Positions 23,363 to 35,068 of a stretch of 64,000 nt of DNA are shown here, piece by piece (the stretch's first letter is position 1; the number at the start of each line of letters is the position of its first letter). The stretch is from Rutidosis leptorrhynchoides (Eukaryota > Streptophyta > Magnoliopsida > Asterales > Asteraceae): the NCBI RefSeq assembly GCF_046630445.1, contig NC_092343.1, positions 141,415,501-141,479,500 on the forward strand, given 5' to 3'. The notes below the pieces were generated by a model. It saw nothing but the letters and a program-made list of their open reading frames with translations. It was not told the origin of the DNA and did not search any database. The position numbers were made by a program, and so were the translations under genes.

Positions 23363-25201
23363 TAGAAGAATGCATGGAAGTTTTCATGGATGACTTTTCA
23401 GTCTTCGGTGATACATTTGAATCATGTCTAGCTAATCTTGAACGAATGCTTATTAGATGCGAACAATCAAATCTAGTACTTAATTGGGAGAAATGCCATT
23501 TCATGGTTAAAGAAGGCATCGTTCTTGGACATAAAATCTCAAAGGAAGGAATTGAAGTGGATAGAGCTAAAGTAGATGTAATTGCTAAGCTTCCACATCC
23601 CACCAATGTTAGAGGAGTTAGGAGTTTTCTAGGGCATGCCGGTTTTTACCGACGTTTCATAAAAGATTTTTCTAAAATTGCCACTCCTATGAATAAACTC
23701 CTAGAAAAGGATGCTCCATTCATCTTTTCAGATGAATGCATCAAATCTTTTAATATTCTTAAAGAAAAATTCACTAATGTGCCGATCATGATAACTCCAA
23801 ATTGGAATTTACCATTTGAACTAATGTGCGATGCAAGTGATTTTGCAATGGGAGCCGTTTTAGGACAAACGATTGAAAAACGAATTCAACCTATTTATTA
23901 TGCTAGTAAGACGTTACAAGGAGCAAAAACGAACTACAAAACTACTGAAAAAGAACTCCTTGCTATTGTCTTTGCTTTTGACAAATTTCGTTCATATCTC
24001 GTTCTAGCTAAAACGGTGGTCTATACCGACCATTCTGCTCTTAGATACCTATTTTCGAAACAAGATGCTAAACCAAGATTAATCCGTTGGATCTTACTCT
24101 TACAAGAGTTCGATATTGAAATCCGAGATAAAAAGGGAGCAGAAAATCTTGCCTCTGATCATCTTTCTCGTCTTGGAAATCCTGAATTAGAAGTTCTAAA
24201 TGAATCGGCCATACAAGACAACTTTCCTGAAGAATATCTATTGAAGATAGATTATAATGAAATTTCATGGTTTGCAGACTATACAAACTACTTAGTATGT
24301 GGATTCCTTGAAAAAGGATTGTCATACCAAAAACGAAAGAAATTCTTTAGTGATATAAAGCACTATTTCTGGGAAGATCCACATTTGTTTAAAAGTTGTC
24401 TCAATGGAATAATACGCCGATGTGTATTCGGAGATGAAGCTAGTAAAATTTTAAACCATTGTCACACAGGACCAACAGGAGGGCATTATAGGCCTCAACT
24501 CACAACAAGAAAAGTTTACGATGCTGGATTCTATTGGCCTACAATTTACAAAGACGCACACCTTCTTTGCAAATCCTGTGATGCTTGCCAACGGGCCAGA
24601 AAAATAAGTCAACGTGATGAAATGCCACAAAATGTCATTCAAGTATGTGAAGTATTTGACATTTGGGGTATTGACTTTATGGGTCCATTACCAAAATCTC
24701 ATAATAATCTCTATATTCTCGTAGCCATTGATTATGTATCTAAATGGGCGGAAGCACAAGCTCTCCCAACTAATGATGCACGAGTTGTAGTCAACTTTTT
24801 AAAATATCTTTTTGCAAGGTTTGGAACACCGAAAGCTTTAATAAGTGATCGGGGTACTCATTTCTGTAATAATCAACTTGAGAAAGTTCTCAAAAGATAT
24901 GGAGTAACTCATAAAATCTCCACTACTTATCATCCACAAACAAGTGGACAAGTTGAAAATACCAACCGAGCTTTAAAACGTATTCTAGAGAAAACCGTAG
25001 GATCAAATCCGAAGGAATGGTCCATGAAATTGGAGGATGCACTCTGGCTTTTAGAACAGCCTACAAAACTCCAATTGGAACCACACCTTTTAGACTCGTT
25101 TACGGAAAAGCATGTCACCTTCCAGTAGAAATTGAACACAAAGCATTTTGGGCTTTGAAGACATGTAATCTTGATTTACATGAAGTTGGACGTGTACCGT
25201 T
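23345..25201 (+). pseudogene. RT C-terminus, RNase H and integrase of element B, cut by element D
   Basis: A long open segment holds the RT box [10 protein letters not shown], RNase H ([12 protein letters not shown], then [12 protein letters not shown]) and the integrase zinc motif (HCHTG, CKSCDAC). The DDE core is seen as IDFMGPL, SDRGTHF and [11 protein letters not shown] one-base deletion near 25048 shifts the frame at [10 protein letters not shown]. The frame stops at the insertion point of element D after HEVGRVP; the missing C-terminus is at 38334-38684. Confidence 0.9.
25197..25201. repeat. Target-site duplication of element D, left copy
   Basis: CCGTT immediately before the left LTR of D, repeated at 38334-38338. 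Removing D and one copy restores a sequence colinear with the integrase of element A. Confidence 0.97.
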
Positions 25202-28200
25202 TGAAATGTCCCGTTCTTATTGATTAAAAACGTTCCATATTAATTGATTTCGTTGCGAGGTTTTGACCTCTATATGAGACGTTTTTCAAAGACTGCATTC
25301 ATTTTAAAACAAACCATAACCTTTATTTCATCAATAAAGGTTTAAAAAACTTTACGTTGATTATCAAATAATGATAATCTAAAATATCCTGTTTACACAC
25401 GACCATTACATAATGGTTTACAATACAAATATGTTACAACAAAATAAGTTTCTTGAATGCAGTTTTTACACAATATCATACAAGCATGGACTCCAAATCT
25501 CGTCCTTATTTAAGTATGCGACAGCGGAAGCTCTTAATAATCACCTGAGAATAAACATGCTTAAAACGTCAACAAAAATGTTGGTGAGTTATAGGTTTAA
25601 CCTATATATATCAAATCATAATAATAGACCACAGGATTTCATATTTCAATACACATCCCATACATAGAGATAAAAATCATTCATATGGTGAACACCTGGT
25701 AACCGACAATAACAAGATGCATATATAAGAATATCCCCATCATTCCGGGACACCCTTCGGATATGATATAAATTTCGAAGTACTAAAGCATCCGGTACTT
25801 TGGATGGGGTTTGTTAGGCCCAATAGATCTATCTTTAGGATTCGCGTCAATTAGGGTGTCTGTTCCCTAATTCTTAGATTACCAGACTTAATAAAAAGGG
25901 GCATATTCGATTTCGATAATTCAACCATAGAATGTAGTTTCACGTACTTGTGTCTATTTTGTAAATCATTTATAAAACCTGCATGTATTCTCATCCCAAA
26001 AATATTAGATTTTAAAAGTGGGACTATAACTCACTTTCACAGATTTTTACTTCGTCGGGAAGTAAGACTTGGCCACTGTTGATTCACGAACCTATAACAA
26101 TATATACATATATATTAAAGTATGTTCAAAATATATTTACAACACTTTTAATATATTTTGATGTTTTAAGTTTATTAAGTCAGCTGTCCTCGTTAGTAAC
26201 CTATAACTAGTTGTCCACAGTTAGATGTACAGAAATAAATCGATAAATATTATCTTGAATCAATCCACGACCCAGTGTATACGTATCTCAGTATTGATCA
26301 CAACTCAAACTATATATATTTTGGAATCAACCTCAACCCTGTATAGCTAACTCCAACATTCACATATAGAGTGTCTATGGTTGTTCCGAAATATATATAG
26401 ATGTGTCGACATGATAGGTCGAAACATTGTATACGTGTCTATGGTATCTCAAGATTACATAATATACAATACAAGTTGATTAAGTTATGGTTGGAATAGA
26501 TTTGTTACCAATTTTCACGTAGCTAAAATGAGAAAAATTATCCAATCTTGTTTTACCCATAACTTCTTCATTTTAAATCCGTTTTGAGTGAATCAAATTG
26601 CTATGGTTTCATATTGAACTCTATTTTATGAATCTAAACAGAAAAATTATAGGTTTATAGTCGGAAAAATAAGTTACAAGTCGTTTTTGTAAAGGTAGTC
26701 ATTTCAGTCGAAAGAACGACGTCTAGATGACCATTTTAGAAAACATACTTCCACTTTGAGTTTAACCATAATTTTTGGATATAGTTTCATGTTCATAATA
26801 AAAATCATTTTCTCAGAATAACAACTTTTAAATCAAAGTTTATCATAGTTTTTAATTAACTAACCCAAAACAGCCCGCGGTGTTACTATGACGGCGTAAA
26901 TCCGGTTTTACGGTGTTTTTCGTGTTTCCAGGTTTTAAGTCATTAAGTTAGCATATCATATAGATATAGAACATGTGTTTAGTTGATTTTAAAAGTCAAG
27001 TTAGAAGGATTAACTTTTGTTTGCGAACAAGTTTAGAATTAACTAAACTATGTTCTAGTGATTACAAGTTTAAACCTTCGAATAAGATAGCTTTATATGT
27101 ATGAATCGAATGATGTTATGAACATCATTACTACCTTAATTTCCTTGGATAAACCTACTGGAAAAGAGAAAAATGGATCTAGCTTCAATGGATCCTTGGA
27201 TGGCTCGAAGTTCTTGAAGCAGAATCATGACACGAAAACAAGTTCAAGTAAGATCATCACTTGAAATAAGATTGTTATAGTTATAGAAATTGAACCAAAG
27301 TTTGAATATAATTATTACCTTGTATTAGAATGATAACCTACTGTAAGAAACAAAGATTTCTTGAGGTTGGATGATCACCTTACAAGATTGGAAGTGAGCT
27401 AGCAAACTTGAAAGTATTCTTGATTTTATGAAACTAGAACTTTTGGAATTTATGAAGAACACTTAGAACTTGAAGATAGAACTTGAGAGAGATCAATTAG
27501 ATGAAGAAAATTGAAGAATGAAAGTGTTTGTAGGTGTTTTTGGTCGTTGGTGTATGGATTAGATATAAAGGATATGTAATTTTGTTTTCATGTAAATAAG
27601 TCATGAATGATTACTCATATTTTTGTAATTTTATGAGATATTTCATGCTAGTTGCCAAATAATGGTTCCCACATGTGTTAGGTGACTCACATGGGCTGCT
27701 AAGAGCTGATCATTGGAGTGTATATACCAATAGTACATACATCTAAAAGCTGTGTATTGTACGAGTACGAATACGGGTGCATACGAGTAGAATTGTTGAT
27801 GAAACTGAACGAGGATGTAATTGTAAGCATTTTTGTTAAGTAGAAGTATTTTGATAAGTGTATTGAAGTCTTTCAAAAGTGTATAAATACATATTAAAAC
27901 ACTACATGTATATACATTTTAACTGAGTCGTTAAGTCATCGTTAGTCGTTACATGTAAATGTTGTTTTGAAACCTTTAGGTTAACGATCTTGTTAAATGT
28001 TGTTAACCCAATGTTTATAATATCAAAAGAGATTTTAAATTATTATATTATCATGATATTATGATGTACGAATATCTCTTAATATGATATATATACATTA
28101 AATGTCGTTACATATATGTCTCGTTTAAAAATCATTAAGTTAGTAGTCTTGTTTTTACATATGTAGTTCATTGTTAATATACTTTATGATATGTTTTCTT

Positions 28201-28215
28201 ATCATAGTATCATGT

Positions 28216-28254
<39 letters not shown>

Positions 28255-28457
28255 ATATATATGTCATCATATAGTTTTTACAAGTTTTAACGTTCGTGAA
28301 TCACCGATCAACTTGGGTGGTCAATTGTCTATATGAAACATATTTCAATTAATCAAGTCTTAACAAGTTTGATTGCTTAACATGTTGGAAACATTTAATC
28401 ATGTAAATATCAATCTCAATTAATATATATAAACATGGAAAAGTTCGGGTCACTACA
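25202..28457 (-). repeat. 3' LTR of element D
   Basis: 3256 bp, TGAAATGTCCC..TCACTACA on the plus strand. It lacks a 15-bp block (aacgataatcgttac) present in the partner LTR (near 37979) and in the solo LTR, consistent with a deletion between short direct repeats of cgttac. No gene is called inside it. Confidence 0.96.
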
Positions 28458-28472
28458 GTACCTACCCGTTAA
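28458..28472 (-). other. Polypurine tract of element D
   Basis: The minus strand reads TTAACGGGTAGGTAC directly before the 3' LTR. The same block plus one base recurs upstream of gag at 33220-33235. Confidence 0.7.
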
Positions 28473-28492
28473 ATAAATTTCGTCCCGAAATT

Positions 28493-31400
28493 TTAAGCTG
28501 TTGAAGGTGTTGACGAATCTTCTGGAAATAGATGCGGGTATTTCTTCTTCATCTGATCTTCACGCTCCCAGGTGAACTCGGGTCCTCTACGAGCATTCCA
28601 TTGAACCTTAACAATTGGTATCCTGTTTTGCTTAAGTCTTTTAACCTCACGATCCATTATTTCGACGGGTTCTTCGATGAATTGAAGTTTTTCGTTGATT
28701 TGGATTTCATCTAACGGAATAGTGAGATCTTCTTTAGCAAAACGTTTCTTCAAATTCGAGACGTGGAAAGTGTTATGTACAGCCGCGAGTTGTTGAGGTA
28801 ACTCAAGTCGGTAAGCTACTGGTCCAACACGATCAATAATCTTGAATGGTCCAATATACCTTGGATTTAATTTCCCTCGTTTACCAAATCGAACAACGCC
28901 TTTCCAAGGTGCAACTTTAAGCATGACCATCTCTCCAATTTCAAATTCTATATCTTTTCTTTTAATGTCAGCGTAGCTCTTTTGTCGACTTTGGGCGGTT
29001 TTCAACCGTTGTTGAATTTGGATGATCTTCTCGGTAGTTTCTTGTATAATCTCCGGACCCGTAATCTGTCTATCCCCCACTTCACTCCAACAAATCGGAG
29101 ACCTGCACTTTCTACCATAAAGTGCTTCAAACGGCGCCATCTCAATGCTTGAATGGTAGCTGTTGTTGTAGGAAAATTCTGCTAACGGTAGATGTCGATC
29201 CCAACTGTTTCCGAAATCAATAACACATGCTCGTAGCATGTCTTCAAGCGTTTGTATCATCCTTTTGCTCTGCCCATCAGTTTGTGGATGATAGGCAGTA
29301 CTCATGTCTAGACGAGTTCCTAATGCTTGCTGCAATGTCTGCCAGAATCTTGAAATAAATCTGCCATCCCTATCAGAGATAATAGAGATTGGTATTCCAT
29401 GTCTGGAGACGACTTCCTTCAAATACAGTCGTGCAAACTTCTCCATCTTATCATCTTCTCTTATTGGCAGGAAGTGTGCTGATTTAGTGAGACGATCAAC
29501 TATTACCCAAATAGTATCAAAATCACTTGCAGTCCTTGGCAATTTAGTGATGAAATCCATGGTAATGTTTTCCCATTTCCATTCTGGGATTTCAGGTTGT
29601 TGAAGTAGACCTGATGGTTTCTGATGCTCAGCTTTGACCTTAGAACACGTCAAACATTCTCCTACGTATTTAGCAACATCGGCTTTCATACCCGGCCACC
29701 AAAAATGTTTCTTGAGATCCTTGTACATCTTCCCCGTTCCAGGATGTATTGAGTATCTGGTTTTATGAGCTTCTCTAAGTACCATTTCTCTCATATCTCC
29801 AAATTTTGGTACCCAAATCCTTTCAGCCCTATACCGGGTTCCGTCTTCCCGAATATTAAGATGCTTCTCCGATCCTTTGGGTATTTCATCCTTTAAATTT
29901 CCTTCTTTTAAAACTCCTTGTTGCGCCTCCTTTATTTGAGTAGTAATGTTATTATGAATCATTATATTCATAGATTTTACTCGAATGGGTTCTCTGTCCT
30001 TCCTGCTCAAGGCATCGGCTACCACATTTGCCTTCCCCGGGTGGTAACGAATCTCAAAGTCGTAATCATTCAATAATTCAATCCACCTACGCTGCCTCAT
30101 ATTCAGTTGTTTCTGATTAAATATGTGTTGAAGACTTTTGTGGTCGGTATATATAATACTTTTAACCCCATATAAGTAGTGCCTCCAAGTCTTTAATGCA
30201 AAAACAACTGCGCCTAATTCCAAATCATGCGTCGTATAATTTTGTTCGTGAATCTTCAATTGTCTAGACGCATAAGCAATCACCTTCGTTCGTTGCATTA
30301 ATACACAACCGAGACCTTGCTTTGATGCGTCACAATAAATCACAAAATCATCATTCCCTTCAGGCAATGACAATATAGGTGCCGTAGTTAGCTTTTTCTT
30401 CAATAACTGAAACGCTTTCTCTTGTTCATCATTCCATTCAAATTTCTTCCCTTTATGCGTTAATGCAGTCAAGGGTTTTGCTATTCTGGAAAAGTCTTGG
30501 ATGAACCTTCTGTAGTAACCAGCTAGTCCTAAAAACTGGCGTATGTGTTTCGGAGTTTTCGGGGTTTCCCACTTTTCAACAGTTTCTATCTTTGCCGGAT
30601 CCACCTTAATACCTTCTTTGTTCACTATGTGACCGAGGAATTGAACTTCTTCCAACCAAAATGCACACTTTGAAAACTTAGCGTACAATTCTTCCTTCCT
30701 CAATACTTCTAACACCTTTCTCAAATGTTCACCGTGTTCTTGGTCATTCTTTGAGTAAATAAGTATGTCATCAATGAAAACAATGACAAACTTGTCAAGG
30801 TATGGTCCACACACTCGGTTCATAAGGTCCATGAACACAGCTGGTGCATTAGTTAAACCAAATGGCATGACCATAAACTCGTAATGACCGTAACGTGTTC
30901 TGAAAGCAGTCTTTGGAATATCATCTTCTTTCACCCGCATTTGATGATACCCGGAACGTAAGTCAATCTTTGAATAAACAGACGAGCCTTGTAGTTGATC
31001 AAATAAGTCGTCGATTCTCGGTAGTGGGTAGCGGTTCTTGATGGTAAGTTTGTTCAACTCTCGGTAGTCGATACACAACCTGAATGTACCATCTTTCTTC
31101 TTGACAAACAAAACAGGAGCTCCCCACGGTGATGTGCTTGGTCGAATGAAACCACGCTCTAAAAGTTCTTGTAATTGGCTTTGCAGTTCTTTCATCTCGC
31201 TGGGTGCGAGTCTGTAAGGAGCACGAGCTATTGGTGCAGCTCCTGGTACAAGATCTATTTGAAATTCAACGGATCGATGTGGGGGTAATCCCGGTAATTC
31301 TTTCGGAAATACATCGGGAAATTCTTTTGCAATGGGAACATCATTGATGCTCTTTTCTTCAGTTTGTACTTTCTCGACGTGTGCTAGAACAGCATAGCAA

Positions 31401-32216
31401 CCTTTTCTTATTAGTTTTTGTGCCTTCAAATTACTAATAAGATGTAGCTTCGTGTTGCCCTTTTCTCCGTACACCATTAAGGGTTTTCCTTTTTCTCGTA
31501 TAATGCGAATTGCATTTTTGTAACAAACGATCTCCGCTTTCACTTCTTTCAACCAGTCCATACCGATTATCACATCAAAACTCCCTAACTCTACTGGTAT
31601 CAAATCAATCTTAAATGTTTCGCTAACCAGTTTAATTTCTCGATTCCGACATATATTATCTGCTGAAATTAATTTACCATTTGCTAATTCGAGTAAAAAT
31701 TTACTATCCAAAGGCGTCAATGGACAACTTAATTTAGCACAAAAATCTCTACTCATATAGCTTCTATCCGCACCCGAATCAAATAAAACGTAAGCAGATT
31801 TATTGTCAATAAGAAACGTACCCGTAACAAGCTCCGGGTCTTCCTGTGCCTCTACCGCATTAATATTGAAAACTCTTCCACGGCCTTGTCCATTCGTGTT
31901 CTCCTGGTTCGGGCAATTTCTAATAATGTGGCCTGGTTTTCCACATTTATAACAAACTACATTGGCATAACTTGCTCCGACACTACTTGCTCCGCCATTA
32001 CTCGTTCCGACACCATTTGTTCCTTTCGTTCTATTAACCCCTGGTCCGTAGACCTCACACTTCGCCGCGCTGTGACCATTTCTTTTACACTTGTTGCAAA
32101 ATTTGGTGCAGAACCCCGAGTGATTCTTTTCACACCTTTGGCATAGCTGCTTCTGATTGTTGTTGTTGTTGCGGTTATTATTGTTGTTGGGATGATTGTT
32201 GTAGTTACTGTTGTTT

Positions 32217-32248
<32 letters not shown>

Positions 32249-33082
32249 GGGCCGTTTGTTGTAGTTGTGATTGATGTTGCGATTGTTGGGATAATTGTTG
32301 CGATTATTGTTGTAATTGCTGTTGTTGTTGTATTGGTGATTCTTATCACCGTTTTCCTCCCACTTTCTTTTGACTTGCTTCACATTGGCCTCTTCAGCAG
32401 TCTGTTCTTTAATTCTTTCTTCAATCTGGTTCACTAGTTTGTGAGCCATTCTACATGCCTGTTGTATGGAGGCAGGCTCGTGTGAACTTATATCTTCTTG
32501 GATTCTTTCCGGTAATCCTTTCACAAACGCGTCGATCTTCTCTTCCTCATCTTCGAATGCTCCCGGACACAATAGGCACAATTCTGTGAATCGTCTTTCG
32601 TACGTGGTAATATCAAATCCTTGCGTTCGTAACCCTCTAAGTTCTGTCTTGAGCTTATTGACCTCGGTTCTGGGACGGTACTTCTCGTTCATCAAGTGCT
32701 TGAATGCTAACCACGGTAGTGCGTACGCATCATCTTGTCCCACTTGCTCTAGATAGGTATTCCACCATGTTAACGCAGAACCTGTGAAGGTATGCGTAGC
32801 GTACTTCACTTTGTCCTCTTCAGTACACTTACTTATGGCAAACACCGATTCAACCTTCTCGGTCCACCGTTTCAATCCGATCGGTCCTTCGGTTCCATCA
32901 AATTCCAAAGGTTTGCAGGCAGTGAATTCTTTGTAGGTGCATCCTACACGATTTCCTGTACTGCTAGATCCAAGGTTATTGTTGGTATGTAGCGCAGCCT
33001 GTACTGCGGCTATGTTTGAAGCTAGAAAAGTACGGAATTCCTCTTCATTCATATTCACGGTGTGTCGAGTAGTCGGTGCCAT
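28493..33082 (-). CDS. Gag-pol polyprotein of element D (Tekay chromovirus), integrase catalytic Glu replaced
   Basis: A single open frame; the likely start is [10 protein letters not shown] at 33082, with 12 extra codons in frame up to an ATG at 33118. Counting from 33118: gag core about 60-240; Asn-rich linker about 260-322; zinc knuckles near 323-340 and at about 386-399 ([14 protein letters not shown]). Protease DSGAD is near 446. RT has CIDYREL near 681 and the FIDD active site near 781. RNase H starts at YCDASKQG near 929 and ends VADALSR. Integrase runs from about 1124, with IT-MDF and D1249 of SDRDGRF. The C-terminal tail ([13 protein letters not shown] .. [14 protein letters not shown]) matches the Tekay chromodomain-like end. 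The third DDE residue, 36 positions after D1249, is lysine (GQSKRM at 29264-29266) where the family has glutamate. The frame is intact, but integration in cis should fail. Confidence 0.95.
32155..32335. repeat. Trinucleotide-rich tract coding for poly-asparagine
   Basis: Runs of GTT/TTG units on the plus strand encode the Asn-rich gag linker on the minus strand. The run length is likely to vary between copies. Confidence 0.85.
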
Positions 33083-33219
33083 TTCCTTCAAAATAGTTAA
33101 ATGGAACAAGTTAATCATACAGAATATTAAGAGTAGTTAATAGTATTTTGTAGCATAATATGAACTCATTTATAAAAGCTTTTTCTTCATATTAGCGTTT
33201 TATAAGTTTAAATTCGGGT

Positions 33220-33235
33220 AGTACCTACCCGTTAA
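33220..33235 (-). other. Second copy of the polypurine-tract block
   Basis: The minus strand reads TTAACGGGTAGGTACT, identical to the PPT junction block at 28457-28472. It lies between the F-box ORF and gag, where no priming site is expected. Confidence 0.75.
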
Positions 33236-33423
33236 GTTCATACTTAGTAGCTAATATACAATTCAACTACTACAATTCTATATGAAAAACTGATTATAAT
33301 AATATTTCGCGTTCAAACTTTTATACAATATTTTACAAACTTACAATACTGCTTATTTTACATAAAGCATGAAATATAGCACACAATAACTTTGATACAA
33401 GATAGTTGTGAAGACAATTCTAG

Positions 33424-34107
33424 CTAGTACACAAGTCGTTCAGCAAAGGCAATAAAGACACGTAATTCATACGTCCAGAAACAAGTCATGCATTCTGGTT
33501 TTACTAGGACTACTTCCCATCCTTGGTCTTGTGCAACATAACCGTTATGGCCGTTGATAAGACAGCGTGTTGTAACGTCATCAAAGGGACGAGGGTTACG
33601 TAATGTCCAACAGTCCCGTAATAATCTAAAAACCTCATTTCTTACCCCAATTACCGACTCCGTCACTTGTGGAAACGTTTTGTTTAATAGTTGTAGCCCG
33701 ATGTTCTTGTTCTCACTTTGGTGAGAAGCGAACATTACTAATCCGTAAGCATAACATGCTTCTTTATGTTGCATGTTAGCCGCTTTTTCTAAATCACGAA
33801 GTCCAATATTCGGATATATTGAGTCAAAATAATTTCTTAACCCGTTGCGTAAAATAGCATTTGGGTTCCCCGCAATATATGCGTCAAAGTAAACACATCG
33901 TAACTTATGGGTTTCCCAATGTGATATCCCCCATCTTTCAAACGAAAGTCTCTTATAAACCAAGACATTCTTGGAACGTTCTTCGAATGTCTTACAAACT
34001 GATCTCGCCTTAAATAGTTGTGCCGAAGAATTCTGGCCGACTCTAGACAAGATTTCATCAATCATGTCTCCGGGTAGGTCTCTTAAAATATTGGGTTGTC
34101 TATCCAT
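33424..34107 (-). CDS. F-box protein (At2g35280-like, Sel1-like) carried by element D
   Basis: A 227-aa intact ORF inside the LTR element, in the same orientation as gag-pol and upstream of it. An N-terminal F-box is seen at residues 8-50 (LPGDMIDEILSRV, LFKARSVCKTF), the part that binds SKP1 in SCF ubiquitin ligases. Residues 104-142 resemble a Sel1/TPR-like helical repeat (GLRDLEKAANMQHKEACYAYG). The tail has a CMTCFWTYE pattern (C206, C209, W211, E214), which I associate with plant F-box proteins of the At2g35280 type. No retroviral protein looks like this, so capture of a host gene by the element is the likely origin. An activity or target is unknown. Start ATG at 34107; the 137-nt gap to the upstream ORF is non-coding. 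Confidence 0.85.
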   Translation of the reverse strand: MDRQPNILRDLPGDMIDEILSRVGQNSSAQLFKARSVCKTFEERSKNVLVYKRLSFERWGISHWETHKLRCVYFDAYIAGNPNAILRNGLRNYFDSIYPNIGLRDLEKAANMQHKEACYAYGLVMFASHQSENKNIGLQLLNKTFPQVTESVIGVRNEVFRLLRDCWTLRNPRPFDDVTTRCLINGHNGYVAQDQGWEVVLVKPECMTCFWTYELRVFIAFAERLVY

Positions 34108-34244
34108 TTTGTGTTTTTAAACTGTAAAATAGACAAGAGTTAGATTCATAAAAAAAATACTTATTAATACAAGCAATTTTTACATATATCATAAAGCATA
34201 AGAACACTATATTACATATATTACACCACACGAATACAACTATC

Positions 34245-34859
34245 TTATTCCGACTCGCTCGTTTCTTCTTCTTCGGTTTTGGTTCGTTTTGCCAAGTTTC
34301 TAGGGATATATGATGTTCCCCTAATACGAGCCGTCGTTGTCCACATTGGTTTAGAAAAACCTGGTGGTTTAGAGGTTCCTGGGTCATTGTTACAACTTAA
34401 GGACTTCGGGGGTTGACGATACATATAAAGTTCATCGGGGTTGGAATTAGATTTCTCTATTTTAATGCCCTTTTCCTTATTATTTTCTTTTGCCTTTTTA
34501 AATTCAGTTGGGGTAATTTCTATAACATCATCGGAATTCTCGTCGGAATCCGATTCATCGGAGAATTGGTAATCCTCCCAATATTTTGCTTCCTTGGCGG
34601 AAACACCATTGACCATAATTAACTTTGGTCGGTTGGTTGAGGATTTTCTTTTACTTAACCGTTTTATTATTTCCCCCACCGGTTCTATTTCTTCATCCGG
34701 TTCCGATTCTTCTTCCGGTTCCGATTCTTCTTCCGGTTCCGACTCTTCTTCCGGTTCCTCTTCGGGAACTTGTGAATCAGTCCACAAATCATTCCAATTT
34801 ACATTTGACTCTTCATTATTATTAGATGAGTCAATGGGACTTGTTCTAGAGGTAGACAT
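34245..34859 (-). CDS. Acidic, low-complexity 204-aa protein of element D
   Basis: Intact ORF from an ATG at 34859, about 200 nt after the primer-binding site. Residues 32-58 are a tandem acidic repeat (EEESEPEEESEP). A basic patch follows (KRLSKRK, about 66-72), then an aspartate/serine-rich stretch (DESDSDENSDD), and the tail is again basic then acidic (KRTKTEEEETSESE). It looks disordered and possibly nuclear. I do not recognise a family. It is not part of the standard gag-pol set; it could be a captured gene fragment or a lineage-specific accessory ORF. Confidence 0.75.
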   Translation of the reverse strand: MSTSRTSPIDSSNNNEESNVNWNDLWTDSQVPEEEPEEESEPEEESEPEEESEPDEEIEPVGEIIKRLSKRKSSTNRPKLIMVNGVSAKEAKYWEDYQFSDESDSDENSDDVIEITPTEFKKAKENNKEKGIKIEKSNSNPDELYMYRQPPKSLSCNNDPGTSKPPGFSKPMWTTTARIRGTSYIPRNLAKRTKTEEEETSESE

Positions 34860-35054
34860 CTATCACATAATATCAAACACGTTAAGAGATTAATATATCA
34901 CATAATATTCATATGTTAAAAATATATAGTTTCCAACAAAAATGTTAAGCAATCATTTTTAAAGAAAACACGGTCGAAGTCCAGACTCACTAATGCATCC
35001 TAACAAACTCGATAAGACACACTAATGCAAATTTTCTGGTTCTCTAAGACCAAC

Positions 35055-35066
35055 GCTCGGATACCA
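35055..35066 (-). other. Primer-binding site of element D (initiator tRNA-Met type)
   Basis: The minus strand reads TGGTATCCGAGC two bases after the 5' LTR. It differs at one base from the usual plant initiator-Met site TGGTATCAGAGC, which is seen exactly in element F at 60569. Confidence 0.85.
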
Positions 35067-35068
35067 AC

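Noticed and set aside
25413-25667. Plus-strand 84-aa ORF in the D LTRs (also 35280-35534)
   Set aside because: Antisense to the element, low complexity, and not maintained in the solo LTR.
27643-27876. A 77-aa ORF repeated in all three D-family LTR copies (also 37510-37743 and 53938-54198)
   Set aside because: Its conservation is explained by LTR identity. The solo copy is open but extends differently at the end, there is no recognisable motif, and it lies in the LTR.
33424-34107. F-box ORF as an ordinary host gene in the intergenic space
   Set aside because: It lies between the two LTRs of D, within a single TSD-bounded insertion, so it belongs to the element.
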